Counted from the first letter of the stretch, positions 8,447-17,436 are shown. The stretch is 47,571 nucleotides of DNA from Planctomycetota bacterium (GCA_019456195.1 VRUK01000037.1:1-47571), one strand, 5' to 3'. Numbers and translations: made by a program. The notes: generated by a model from the letters alone, not told the origin.

Positions 8447-9692
8447 CTGTTTTGAATGGCTCAAGAGTTAATATTAAGGTTTCAATCCTATGCTTTCGCA
8501 TTTTTTCGATTGTAAACTTCAAATTCTTCAAATATGTCACGTCACCGCTTTTTGGTATTTTCCCGAGAAGGGCGGTTACCAAACCACCGACTGTTGCAAG
8601 ACGCGTCTCGGCTAAATCAATGCCGAATACTTCGGCCCAGTCGCGAATGGCCAGATTACCGGCAAGACGATATTCAAAAGGCCCTGTTTGTTTAATTGGT
8701 TCTATGTGGCTTGCAGGTTCCATCTGGCCAAACAATTCTTCGGCAATATCCTCAAGCCGAACAGAACCGGCAATCCCGCCGTATTCGTCCACAACAACAG
8801 CCATATCGGTTCGACTTCTGCGGAAAAATTCCAAAAGAGATTCAACCGTCTTTTGCTCCGGCACAAAATTAACCTGTTGAACAATTTTGTCTAATGATGT
8901 GCCGGCTTTAAGCAGAAGTTGTCTGAGGTGAACCACTCCAACCATATTGTCTATTGTTCCTGCGTAAACCGGCAGCTTTGTTAAGTTATTTTCCTGCATT
9001 TTCTTGCGGGCTTTCTGTGGCGAATCCGTAACGTCGCAGGCTAACATATCCACCCGAGGCCGCATAACGTGACGGACCTTCAGAAGGCCAAACTCGATAA
9101 CTTCTGTTAAGAGTTTGTTTTCATCGGCGCTGATCAATCCCTGCTTTCTCGTTGTACCAATCAATGATTTAAATTCACCGAGGGTTATTGGCTTAGGACT
9201 TCTAACCGGCCCCAGAAACAACCGAAGAGTCGGCTCTAATATGATAAATTTGAAAACGAACTCAAGTGGCGTAAAGATTTTAACACACAAGAAAGCCGGC
9301 AGGGCGGTAGCCAGGCTCACAGACTTTGAATTTGCATAGGCTATTGATTTCGGCAGTATCTCCCCTATCAGCACGAGAGCGGTAAAACTCGTTACGGCGA
9401 TGATAACTGCCAGGACCAGGCTTCCCTGTTCCCTTGCTCGCATTATTAAAATGCTGGAGATGGCATAAAACAGAACGTTAACCGTCATATTTCCAAACAA
9501 AAAACTGTCAAGCAAATGCCCTGGTTTGTTCAGGAGACTTGCGACGAGATTCTGGACCTTATGTTTGGATTGACGAAAAACTTTAACCTGTCGGTGTGAC
9601 AGGTTAAAAAAAGCTGTCTCTGCACCTGAAAAAAAAGCTGAACAGGCAAGTAGAAATAACATTAAAACAATTTGGTAAAACTGGACTGCCAT
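8436..9692 (-). CDS. HlyC/CorC family transporter (DUF21-CBS-CorC_HlyC)
   Basis: Full-length member of the CNNM/CorC family, 418 residues. Order: DUF21 membrane domain (about 1-180; first helix LMLFLLACSAFFSGAETAFF), CBS pair (about 205-325, with MRPRVDMLACD and VVDEYGGIAGSVRLEDI), then a CorC_HlyC domain (about 335-412, GPFEYRLAGNLAIRDW). Members are implicated in Mg/Co export or tolerance. It lies 11 bp downstream of the histidine kinase and overlaps the short CNNM gene, so the three are probably cotranscribed. Keeping two paralogues side by side suggests a two-subunit transporter, which is inference. Confidence 0.93.
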   Translation of the reverse strand: MAVQFYQIVLMLFLLACSAFFSGAETAFFNLSHRQVKVFRQSKHKVQNLVASLLNKPGHLLDSFLFGNMTVNVLFYAISSILIMRAREQGSLVLAVIIAVTSFTALVLIGEILPKSIAYANSKSVSLATALPAFLCVKIFTPLEFVFKFIILEPTLRLFLGPVRSPKPITLGEFKSLIGTTRKQGLISADENKLLTEVIEFGLLKVRHVMRPRVDMLACDVTDSPQKARKKMQENNLTKLPVYAGTIDNMVGVVHLRQLLLKAGTSLDKIVQQVNFVPEQKTVESLLEFFRRSRTDMAVVVDEYGGIAGSVRLEDIAEELFGQMEPASHIEPIKQTGPFEYRLAGNLAIRDWAEVFGIDLAETRLATVGGLVTALLGKIPKSGDVTYLKNLKFTIEKMRKHRIETLILTLEPFKTDDK

Positions 9693-9703
9693 CAGCTATT
9701 GCC

Positions 9704-10483
9704 TTATTGGAGTTTTGGCAGGGTTATTTTGAATTTGGTTCCATTGGCGGATTTGGATTCGACAGAAATCAAGCCCTCGTGTTCGGCAATTATCTTTTTG
9801 CAAAAAGCCAGACCAAGGCCGGCTCCCGAATACCCGGATGGGGTGTTCTTGTTTGTTTTTGTTGTAAAGAACGAGTCAAAAATATTTTTTAAATCAGCCG
9901 GCTCAATTCCCTCGCCTGTGTCACTGACTTCTATCTTGATGGTATCGTTATTCTCACTTGCTTTAATACATAAAATACCACCACGCGGCATCATTGCATC
10001 TCGGGCATTGAGAATCAAATTCATTATAACCTGCTGTATCTGGACCGACACACACCAAACGGTCAACTCTTCTGGAATGCGGATTTCTACGGTTATCCCG
10101 TCTTTCGCAAAATCCCGGCAAAGACAGGTAAAAATTTCTTCAACCAGTGCAAGCAGCCGGGCATTTTTCTTTTCCTGTGTCTGCCCGTTTGCCAATGCGA
10201 GCATGCTTTCCATAATGTTAGAGGCACGTTCACAATTTCTGACCGTCTTCTGAAGTGCTTTCTCGACAAAACTCTTATCGTCAGGATTCTCAAGAGCAAC
10301 AGCCGCGTAGTTCCTCAATGGTGTGAGCAGATTGTTAATTTCGTGGGCTATCATAAAGCTGATGGTTCCGGTATTAGCAAGGTGCTGGATCTGTGCAAGC
10401 TGGTATTTTAGAGCGTCATTTTCCTGTTTTTGTTCTTCCACATATTTATGCAAAGAAAGGCGTTTTCCTGTAATACTTGCCAA
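9704..10483 (-). CDS. Soluble sensor-less histidine kinase
   Basis: Cytoplasmic HisKA plus HATPase_c protein of 259 residues. A predicted coiled coil (residues about 12-35) leads into the H-box MIAHEINNLLTPLRNY with phospho-acceptor His47. The N-box is NLILNARDAM, the G1 box DTGEGIE and the G2 box GAGLGLAFC, with an F-box FFTTK between them, so it should be catalytically intact. There is no transmembrane or PAS/GAF sensor domain. The TTG start at 10483 is supported by an AGGAG ribosome site seven bases upstream. It heads the CNNM/CorC unit. The nearest receiver protein is the stand-alone one at 13550-14032; a partnership is possible but unproven. Confidence 0.93.
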   Translation of the reverse strand: MASITGKRLSLHKYVEEQKQENDALKYQLAQIQHLANTGTISFMIAHEINNLLTPLRNYAAVALENPDDKSFVEKALQKTVRNCERASNIMESMLALANGQTQEKKNARLLALVEEIFTCLCRDFAKDGITVEIRIPEELTVWCVSVQIQQVIMNLILNARDAMMPRGGILCIKASENNDTIKIEVSDTGEGIEPADLKNIFDSFFTTKTNKNTPSGYSGAGLGLAFCKKIIAEHEGLISVESKSANGTKFKITLPKLQ

Positions 10484-10692
10484 TTGTCTGCTCCTGTTAT
10501 AAAATCAGTTGTTTGTGAGCTTTGTATAATTAATAAAACTCAGGGCTTCACCCTAAAACTTATTTGGGCATGCCCTCTGCCGCCGGTTATTATTTACCGG
10601 AAAATTCATGGCTTACAAGTATTTATATCGACTTTTAACACGTTTTTTCTTGAACAACGATATAAGCAGTGCAAAATACATAATATGAGAAA

Positions 10693-10950
10693 ATGAACGA
10701 ACAAAGGATTTTAGAAGAGCTTTTAGCGTTGCTGGAAGCAAACAGCGTTGCAATTCGCGACGAACCGCTTGGCGGAAACGGCGGGGGGCTTTGTGCTATG
10801 AAGGGTCGACAGATTTTCTTTGTGGATACTCAGGCTCCCTCCGCTGTAGTGGCAGCGATGTGTGCCCAGGCAGTGCCGAAGGTGGTGGATATTGAGCAGG
10901 TATATATCAAGCCTGAAGTCCGCCAATTTATCGAGAGTTACAACAATTAA
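10693..10950 (+). CDS. Small conserved-looking hypothetical protein (85 aa)
   Basis: I do not recognise the family. The protein is soluble, starts with a short amphipathic helix (RILEELLALLEAN), has a Gly-rich turn (LGGNGGGL) and ends with a helical EVRQFIESY. The ATG follows an A-rich stretch without a good ribosome site. It is divergent from the histidine kinase and only about 20 bp upstream of the FGE/sialidase fusion gene, suggesting cotranscription with that gene. Confidence 0.65.
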   Translation: MNEQRILEELLALLEANSVAIRDEPLGGNGGGLCAMKGRQIFFVDTQAPSAVVAAMCAQAVPKVVDIEQVYIKPEVRQFIESYNN

Positions 10951-10970
10951 ATTTTTTGAAAGGCAGTGCA

Positions 10971-13001
10971 ATGATGAAAAGGGTATGGCTGGCAATATTT
11001 TTGCTCTTTTTGACAGGGTGGCTCTACGATTCTGAAGCGGGGGACACATTTGTAAATTCTATTGGTATGAAATTTGTCCGAATAGAATCCGGCTCTTTTA
11101 TGATGGGGCAAAAAGACGGTGGAGACTGGGACGAAAGAACCGTGCACAGAGTTACTCTCACTATACCTTTTTTGATGGCTGTGACAGAAGTTACTAATGC
11201 TCAGTATGAGCAGTTTGATCCTGAGCATCGCGAACTTCGTGGAAAGCTGGGGCTATCCAAACTGGATGATGAAGCAGTCGTTTTTGTTAGCTGGCACGAA
11301 GCAGTTAAATTCTGTGAGTGGCTCTCGAAAAAAGAAGGCAAATCATATCGTTTGCCGACTGAAGCCGAGTGGGAGTATGCCTGCCGTGCCGGTACGACTA
11401 CAGCCTATCACACCGGCCCGGATTTACCGAAGGAGTTTCACAAGAACGCCCGAATGAGCTGGTTTCCCGACCCGACACGCAGCCGCATGGCTGACAGCCG
11501 AGTGTCGCTTGCAGTCGGCCAGACTATGCCGAATCCCTGGGGTATTTTTGATATGCACGGAAATGTTGAAGAATGGTGCTACGATTGGTATGGGCCTTAC
11601 CGTAAAGATGCTCAAACAGGCCCGGTGGGTTTTGAATCCGGTGATTTCAAAGTTACTCGTGGCGGTAGTCACAGTACAAAGCTTTCATACCTGCGTTCAG
11701 CAAATCGACTTGGCACACTGCCGGCCGATAAAAGCTGGCTGATAGGTTTCCGTGTAGTTCTTGGTCGGATGCCGAATACAGAGGGGCTTTCTGCCCCCGT
11801 GCCGCCATTGAATCGCCAGCGTGTCAGTTGGCGGATTCATGCCGATCTGCTCGAAGGCTCTGATTCGAATGAACCTTACTTTAAGAGTCCGATCGAGTAT
11901 ATCAAAATTCCACCGGACTCTAACGGTCCTATGTACTCCGAGCACAACCATGACCCGGCATTAGTTGATTGTCCAAATGGCGACCTTCTGGCAATTTGGT
12001 ATTCATGCCTGGAAGAACCCGGCCGTGAGTTGACGATTTTAGCCAGCCGTTTGCGATATGGAGCCGACCAATGGGAGCCGCCCTCAGTCTTCTGGGATGC
12101 GCCTGACCGTAATGACCACGCCCCTGCGTTTTGGTTTAATGGCCGAGATACTATTTATCACTTCAACGGACTCTCGGCAGCAGCTACATGGGGTAATCTC
12201 GCTACGATAATGCGAACCTCGATTGACAGCGGAGCTACCTGGTCGAAGGCACAGATCATCAATCCTGAACACGGGATTCGCCACATGCCCGTTGAATCGG
12301 TCTTTCAGACACGAGAGGGTTTTATAATTTTGCCTTGTGATGCAGTAACCGGCGGCAACGGTGGAACGTCTGTACATATCAGTCGTGATGGCGGCAGTAC
12401 CTGGATGGACCACGGCGCCGGAAAACCAAAACCAGGCTTTGTCTCAGATTCAACAGGGGGATGGATAGCCGGCATTCACGCCGGTGTAGTCCAGCTTAAA
12501 GACGGCAGTTTAATGGCCTTTGGCCGCGGTAACAACATCAATAACCGTATGCCGATGAGTATTTCACAGGATATGGGACGCACCTGGTCTTATTCAGCAA
12601 GTGAGTTTTCACCTCTTGGCGGTGGACAGAGATTGATTCTCAGGCGATTGTTGGAAGGTCCCATTTTGTTTGTGAGCTTCACCGACCGCAGGGAAGGGAT
12701 GATTATCCCCGATAGCGATGACAAGGGACGTCGTATTTTCGGAATGTTCGCTGCACTTTCTTTTGACGAGGGCAAAACCTGGCCTTGCAAACGCCTCATT
12801 ACGGCAGGGGGGCCGGCTAAGAAAGTTGACGGCGGAGGCAATACCGGCTCGTTTACGATGGATGAAACTCATGCTGAACCGAGAGGATATCTGGCTGCTA
12901 CACAAACACCGAACAGGCTTATTCATCTTATCAGCAGTAAACAGTATTATGTTTTCAACTCGGCCTGGATTAAAGAACCGATGTTTGCAGGAAAGGAGTA
13001 G
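10971..13001 (+). CDS. Secreted FGE-like (SUMF1) / sialidase-like BNR fusion protein
   Basis: Two-domain exported protein of 676 residues. ATG at 10971 with an AAAGG site eight bases upstream gives a signal peptide (MMKRVWLAIFLLFLTGW); an upstream in-frame TTG at 10956 is less likely. Residues about 25-265 form a formylglycine-generating-enzyme-like fold (NSIGMKFVRIESGSFMMG, RLPTEAEWEYACRAG, GIFDMHGNVEEWCYDWYG, TRGGSHSTKLSYLRSANR). The copper-binding cysteine pair of true FGEs is absent: the GGS segment reads SHSTKLSYLR. Residues about 305-665 resemble exo-alpha-sialidase/BNR propellers, with Asp boxes SIDSGATW, SRDGGSTW, SQDMGRTW and SFDEGKTW. The first domain is therefore probably binding or structural; a glycan-directed role for the second is inference. 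The downstream DJ-1 gene has its ribosome site inside this gene's end. Confidence 0.88.
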   Translation: MMKRVWLAIFLLFLTGWLYDSEAGDTFVNSIGMKFVRIESGSFMMGQKDGGDWDERTVHRVTLTIPFLMAVTEVTNAQYEQFDPEHRELRGKLGLSKLDDEAVVFVSWHEAVKFCEWLSKKEGKSYRLPTEAEWEYACRAGTTTAYHTGPDLPKEFHKNARMSWFPDPTRSRMADSRVSLAVGQTMPNPWGIFDMHGNVEEWCYDWYGPYRKDAQTGPVGFESGDFKVTRGGSHSTKLSYLRSANRLGTLPADKSWLIGFRVVLGRMPNTEGLSAPVPPLNRQRVSWRIHADLLEGSDSNEPYFKSPIEYIKIPPDSNGPMYSEHNHDPALVDCPNGDLLAIWYSCLEEPGRELTILASRLRYGADQWEPPSVFWDAPDRNDHAPAFWFNGRDTIYHFNGLSAAATWGNLATIMRTSIDSGATWSKAQIINPEHGIRHMPVESVFQTREGFIILPCDAVTGGNGGTSVHISRDGGSTWMDHGAGKPKPGFVSDSTGGWIAGIHAGVVQLKDGSLMAFGRGNNINNRMPMSISQDMGRTWSYSASEFSPLGGGQRLILRRLLEGPILFVSFTDRREGMIIPDSDDKGRRIFGMFAALSFDEGKTWPCKRLITAGGPAKKVDGGGNTGSFTMDETHAEPRGYLAATQTPNRLIHLISSKQYYVFNSAWIKEPMFAGKE

Positions 13002-13006
13002 TAAAA

Positions 13007-13522
13007 GTGGCAGCTAAAAAGATAGCTATTATGGTTGACGAAATGTATCAGGTTCTTGAGGTATGGTTTCCTTACTATCGCCTCAAAGAAGCCGGTCTGG
13101 AGGTGAATTTTGTTGCCGCCGAGGCAAAAAAGCAATATCATTCAAAGGAAGGCTATCCTTGTACCTCAGAGGTTGCAGCTTCAGAAGCTGATGCCGGCGA
13201 TTACGATTGTATAGTCATACCGGGCGGCTTTGCTCCGGATTTTATGCGAAGAAACGCCGACGTCATAAGGTTTGCGAATGATATGGTAAATGCCGGCAAG
13301 ATTATAGCAGCTATCTGTCATGGCGGATGGTTGTTGTGCAGTACCCCTGTTTACAAGGGTAAAAAGGCAACCTGTTTTATGGCAATCAAAGATGATATTA
13401 TAAATGCCGGCGCCGAGTATATGGATGCCGAATGCGTTGTGGATGGAAATTTGATTACATCACGCAAGCCGGACGATTTGCCGGCCTTTTGTGTGGCTAT
13501 CTTAGCAGCTCTTGGAAAGTAA
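13007..13522 (+). CDS. DJ-1/PfpI family protein
   Basis: Class I glutamine amidotransferase-like fold of 171 residues. The nucleophile elbow is AICHGGW with Cys104 and His105, the IPGGFAPD loop precedes it, and Glu12 in MVDEMY sits where family members hold the acidic partner of the cysteine. Members act as glyoxalases, deglycases, chaperones or proteases; the specific activity cannot be assigned. The GTG start at 13007 is supported by an AAAGGAG site overlapping the end of the upstream gene. It is followed 27 bp later by the receiver-domain gene. Confidence 0.92.
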   Translation: MAAKKIAIMVDEMYQVLEVWFPYYRLKEAGLEVNFVAAEAKKQYHSKEGYPCTSEVAASEADAGDYDCIVIPGGFAPDFMRRNADVIRFANDMVNAGKIIAAICHGGWLLCSTPVYKGKKATCFMAIKDDIINAGAEYMDAECVVDGNLITSRKPDDLPAFCVAILAALGK

Positions 13523-13549
13523 TAAATAAGATTATAGGAGCATTATTTT

Positions 13550-14032
13550 ATGAACAAGATAAAAGACAACACAGGGCAGGACAAAACACCTATTGTCCTG
13601 GTTGTGGATGACAATCAGCAGAATCTTGAATTATTGCAGGTATATCTTGAGGATGTGGACTGTCAGAGCATACCGGCATGTGATGGGCCTGAGGCCCTGG
13701 ATATTATAGCTAAAGAGCCTCCGGACTTAATTTTGCTGGATGTGATGATGCCTAAAATGAGCGGTTTTGAGGTTTGCAGGAGAATAAAGAATGACCCCAA
13801 AACCAGTGATATTCCCGTCATAATGGTGACCGCACTTAACGAATTTGGTGACATTGAGCGAGCTATCGATTCGGGTACTGATGATTTTCTCAGTAAACCC
13901 GTAAACAAGCTTGAGTTGTTAACGCGGATTAAAACTATGCTGAAATTAAAACACTTAAGCGACAAGCTCGAGCGCACATTGGCATATTTGAGCGAGATAG
14001 AAAAACAGGCCCAAATGGCAAAGTCCGATTAA
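13550..14032 (+). CDS. Stand-alone response regulator receiver protein (CheY-like)
   Basis: Single REC domain with no output domain (160 aa). The acidic pocket is Asp20-Asp21, the phospho-acceptor Asp64 in LLDVMMPKMSG, the switch Thr94 in MVTA, and Lys116 in SKPV, so it should be phosphorylatable. A helical C-terminal tail (about 130-158) may form a coiled coil. An AGGAG site lies ten bases before the ATG. The orphan histidine kinase at 9704-10483 on the opposite strand is the only kinase in the window and could be its partner; this is inference from proximity. Confidence 0.94.
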   Translation: MNKIKDNTGQDKTPIVLVVDDNQQNLELLQVYLEDVDCQSIPACDGPEALDIIAKEPPDLILLDVMMPKMSGFEVCRRIKNDPKTSDIPVIMVTALNEFGDIERAIDSGTDDFLSKPVNKLELLTRIKTMLKLKHLSDKLERTLAYLSEIEKQAQMAKSD

Positions 14033-14418
14033 GGATTGTATTTATAGGCTATATTAGAGCGAGCCGTAATCGACGTTATTGGCCTGTGTACAATTAATTA
14101 TATGTCACCCCTCAATTTGTTTTTTTTGGGGGGGGGCAGAAGGGGGGTAACAAACCCGATAACCGCGTTCTAAAATCGTAACAATCCGCACATCACACAC
14201 AATCGCCATAACAAAATAACAAAATGAAAAAGTAGGTGGCTAATTACTAAAATAGGGCTTAATACGCCTTTGCCTATTGTCGATACTTAATTTATCGTTT
14301 TCGGGTAATATAGTAATTTTGTTGAAAAAAGCGGGTTCAGGATCGCACTAAAATAGTAAAAGGGCAACAGGGACCCGATTGTTAATAAAGAATCGAATTT
14401 GGCTCCGAGGGAGGGTGT
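14033..14418 (+). other. Gene-free stretch upstream of the TPR gene
   Basis: 386 bp without a credible ORF on either strand. It holds a T8-G9 homopolymer junction (14120-14136) soon followed by a G6 run, and a short inverted repeat AATAGG/CCTATT (14251-14256 with 14273-14278). No confident promoter, terminator or known riboswitch was recognised. The last bases (GAGGGAGGG) form the TPR gene's ribosome site. Confidence 0.6.
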
Positions 14419-16047
14419 ATGAGTCAGTTACTGGAAATTCTCGGCAGGGCGATCACCATCGATATTACCGACTTGATTTGGCATTGGTTAAATGCGGTAA
14501 AACCTCTTAAAGACGACAGCCAGGCTGTTCAGTATCGCGAGTTGAATAAGGCTATAGAGCTTATTGGGGATATGAAGCTCGATGCCGCCACCGAACAACT
14601 ACGGATGTATCTGTTCGAGAATTCTTCCTGTACGTATGGCCGCCTGGCGGTGGCTGCTATTTATCTGCACAACAACAAATTGACCGAGGCAATCAAAGAA
14701 TTAAACTCGGTCTATCTGCGCCGGCCGAATAATACAATGGCCCTTTATGCTCTCGGTTATTGTTATGAACGGCTTGGCAAAGAGTCTCAGGCCATCGAAT
14801 TTTATCAGGACTGTCTGAAGTTCAAAAGGTATCTACAGCTTCCTGCTCAGCGGTTGGCCGCCATTTACTTCAAAAAGGGTCAGCCCGAAAAAACCATAGA
14901 GCAATATGAGATATTGAAAACGGAATATCCTGACGACATATCGATGCTTGTAACTCTTGGGCATCTGTATATTGCCACTGAAAATTTCATGAAGGCAGTC
15001 GAAACATTCAACAATGCCATCCTGATACATCCGGACAATTACCACTCTCAGGATGACAATGTGGATCAGCTCTTTGCCGAGGGCCAATTCCACGAGGCAC
15101 TGGAGCAGCTTGAATACTTATTAGAGGAACAGCCCAACAGGGCCGATTTGCTGATGAAGCATGCCGATATCCTTCGTATGCTGGGCAACACCGATGAGGC
15201 TGTTTCACAATATGAAGCGGCCCTGCAACTCTGCCCGGACTTCCTCGAGGCCACTATAAAGCTTGGGACACAATATCTACAATTGCATCAGGAGCAACTT
15301 GCTGCACAGCAATTCAACAAGGCCGTTGAGATAAATGATAAAATAGTTGACGCATATTTAGGCCTGGCAACCGGCCAAAAATTAGCGGGCTATATAAATG
15401 ACGCAATCGGAACGTTATCACTTGCTGCGGCAATACAGCCAAACAGCTCGATGTTATTCGCTGAGACAGCTACTTTGCAATTCCAGGAAGGCCTTCGTAA
15501 GAATTTGCCTTTTGACAATGAATACGATAATGTACAGGATGAACCTGTAAATCTCACCAGAACAGTTGTTGATGCACATATTCAGCAAATTACACAACGT
15601 CCGCAAAATCCCGATTTACATTATCGGCTTGGTGTGTTAATGATGAGTGTGGGGAGGATGGACGAGGCAATTCTTTCATTCCAGACTGCCCTTGAGATTA
15701 ATTCCGATCATCACAGAGCCAGAAATAAATTAGCTATCTGTCTTTTTGAAATGGACCGCAAAGCTGAAGCTCTCGTTCATCTTTGCGCACCTGACCGTCT
15801 CGATAAGGATACGCTCGACTTGCACTATAAAACGGCCTTGCTCTATTGCGATAAGGTAAAGTTCGCATCTTCCCTTATGAATCTTGAGCGTCACCTTGAG
15901 AATAATTTCGCCCGTCCCGACGCCGCAGTTAACATATCAATCGTCCTGCAGAACTTAGGCCTTTTAGACAGGGTAACTGCTATGTGGGACAACCTTTCAG
16001 ATACCGCCGACCAGGCGATTAACGCCGATTATCCATTCCAACTGTAG
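14419..16047 (+). CDS. TPR-repeat protein
   Basis: Soluble 542-residue protein made almost entirely of tetratricopeptide repeats, recognisable from about residue 60 to 470 by recurring A-x-x-x-Y/L-x-x-L-G and A-I-x-x-Y/F-x-x-A-L patterns (for example ALYALGYCYERLGKESQAI, DEAVSQYEAALQLCPD and DEAILSFQTALEINSD). There is no signal peptide or transmembrane segment, so it is probably a cytoplasmic scaffold. A break of about 40 residues around 355-395 (NLPFDNEYDNVQDE) separates two repeat blocks. The ATG follows a strong GGGAGGG site. A bidirectional-looking terminator lies about 160 bp downstream. Partner proteins are unknown. Confidence 0.9.
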   Translation: MSQLLEILGRAITIDITDLIWHWLNAVKPLKDDSQAVQYRELNKAIELIGDMKLDAATEQLRMYLFENSSCTYGRLAVAAIYLHNNKLTEAIKELNSVYLRRPNNTMALYALGYCYERLGKESQAIEFYQDCLKFKRYLQLPAQRLAAIYFKKGQPEKTIEQYEILKTEYPDDISMLVTLGHLYIATENFMKAVETFNNAILIHPDNYHSQDDNVDQLFAEGQFHEALEQLEYLLEEQPNRADLLMKHADILRMLGNTDEAVSQYEAALQLCPDFLEATIKLGTQYLQLHQEQLAAQQFNKAVEINDKIVDAYLGLATGQKLAGYINDAIGTLSLAAAIQPNSSMLFAETATLQFQEGLRKNLPFDNEYDNVQDEPVNLTRTVVDAHIQQITQRPQNPDLHYRLGVLMMSVGRMDEAILSFQTALEINSDHHRARNKLAICLFEMDRKAEALVHLCAPDRLDKDTLDLHYKTALLYCDKVKFASSLMNLERHLENNFARPDAAVNISIVLQNLGLLDRVTAMWDNLSDTADQAINADYPFQL

Positions 16048-16205
16048 GCCGTCATTCCCCAAAGCGGTTGCGTACTGTTGACCTTAACCAGGCTAAAATG
16101 ATGGGCGTTATGGGCGTTGAACCATGCACACAAGCCGACACACAAGAACGCTATGCGTTGAATATACCGCCTTAAATGAGTGTGCCAGGCATGTCTCAAA
16201 GAATC

Positions 16206-16232
16206 AAAACGGGCTATTTATGCCCGTTTTTT
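16206..16232 (+). terminator. Rho-independent terminator after the TPR gene
   Basis: Stem ACGGGC/GCCCGT with a seven-base AT loop, followed by six T on the plus strand and preceded by four A, so it could also end transcription of the FRG gene arriving from the other side. Confidence 0.85.
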
Positions 16233-16250
16233 ATTGCGTTTGGCTGTATA

Positions 16251-17075
16251 TTAGAGTGGAAATTCTCGATTTCTTAATGTGCCCATAAGGGCCTCTTCGG
16301 TACCAAACAAAGAATATTCATTAATGTTCATTAAGTCTAACTTTGTTAGCACTGTCCTTTTTTCGGAAGCTGGTAAAATAAATTTAAACAATAGGTCTTG
16401 TTCAGGTATGTCTTCTAGGTCTTGTTCAGGCATGATACTATCTAAACCCGCTTGAGTGGTAACGTCTTGGTGTTTGGTAAAAGAGATTTCGTTGTTTATT
16501 CTCTTTGTGCAGATGGTATAGTTACTTTGCTGTAGGTAATGTCTTTTGTGTGTCGTGACATATTGACCAAGTCCTGTTATCGCGGGATCATCTCTCGTAG
16601 GAGGACCAATTTTTCCATAACCCATAGATTCTATAAACGAGAAAATTGCTACTTTTGAACTGTATGAATGAGAATTAAATGCAAAGAAAGCTGCGATATA
16701 GGGTGAACGTGACCAATCGAGAAGTGGTGATGGAAAACCATGATGTCGTAAATATGACATGAAGTTATATGCTGGGGGCACAAACCAGTATGGAGTTTTC
16801 GGTTCTATATATTTTGGTATTGTCCAATTATGCTCTGTACAGCTATTGATGGTTATCAATATTTTTTCCAGAGTTGAGTAGTACTTACTAAGAGTATAAT
16901 TGGGTTGTATTCGGTCAAGCGTACTCTCAAGTGGATAATCATAGTCATCATGTCCCCTGAAAAGAGGCTGGGATACAACTGAGAAAGCTTTTTCTCGTCG
17001 TAATTCGGTAAGGGAAAAGAGTCGCTGTATTTTACTTTCAAATTCTTCCCAAGAGTTGAGTTCTATTTCTTCCAT
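16251..17075 (-). CDS. FRG-domain protein
   Basis: Soluble protein of 274 residues with the FRG domain, named for its conserved Phe-Arg-Gly: here PLFRGHDDYDYPLESTLDR. Other family signatures are the YLRHHGFPSPLLDWSRSPYIAAFFAF stretch (the conserved HHGxPSPLLDWT-type segment, shown here in part only as recognition). The domain's biochemical role is not established; FRG proteins recur in accessory and phage-defence regions. ATG at 17075 was preferred over the in-frame TTG at 17111; neither has a strong ribosome site. The gene is visibly richer in A and T than its neighbours and is bounded by a terminator on one side and nested inverted repeats on the other, consistent with horizontal acquisition. 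Confidence 0.85.
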   Translation of the reverse strand: MEEIELNSWEEFESKIQRLFSLTELRREKAFSVVSQPLFRGHDDYDYPLESTLDRIQPNYTLSKYYSTLEKILITINSCTEHNWTIPKYIEPKTPYWFVPPAYNFMSYLRHHGFPSPLLDWSRSPYIAAFFAFNSHSYSSKVAIFSFIESMGYGKIGPPTRDDPAITGLGQYVTTHKRHYLQQSNYTICTKRINNEISFTKHQDVTTQAGLDSIMPEQDLEDIPEQDLLFKFILPASEKRTVLTKLDLMNINEYSLFGTEEALMGTLRNREFPL

Positions 17076-17121
17076 AATATAAAGCCCCGAAAAAATATCA
17101 GAAAAAAACAAATTTATTTTG

Positions 17122-17254
17122 ACTTAACGTCCGATGTATAGTTATAGTGTGAAATGTTATGTATCATGCGTCAAGATTTTAATTCGCAAGAGTTTATGTT
17201 TTTTCAAGTCCGGTAAGTCGAATGAAACATAACATATATTATGGGACGTTAGAT
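17122..17254. repeat. Nested inverted repeats, attC-like ends
   Basis: An outer inverted repeat TAACGTCC (17125-17132) / GGACGTTA (17244-17251) encloses an inner one, ATGTTATGT (17154-17162) / ACATAACAT (17227-17235). The outer ends read ACTTAAC and GTTAGAT, matching the RYYYAAC and GTTRRRY core-site consensus of integron attC sites, and the 133-bp span is within their size range. The unpaired spacer pattern of typical attC sites is not obvious and no integrase of the IntI type is in the window, so a structured leader of the FRG gene is an equal possibility. Confidence 0.4.
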
Positions 17255-17436
17255 ATTGTGCATCTAAGAAGTGGCTCAGAATTGTAATTATTAAGAATTT
17301 AATGGATATTTAGGATTTTAATTCTTGTGATTGATTATCCGAGGTTTTCTTCCTTATTATCATTATCTTTTTCAATCCTTTCACATCCTACACGTTTCCA
17401 CTGATCACTTTTTTAATTCAACAAATCATTTGACTA
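17255..17436. other. AT-rich gene-free stretch
   Basis: Low-complexity, AT-rich DNA between the inverted-repeat element and the Cys-rich ORF. It contains one small inverted repeat, AAGAATT/AATTCTT (17293-17299 with 17320-17326). Nothing else was recognised. Confidence 0.4.

Noticed and set aside
10580..10605. CCGGT/ACCGG hairpin between the histidine kinase and the 85-aa gene
   Set aside because: Only five base pairs, no T-tract and divergent genes; not a terminator.
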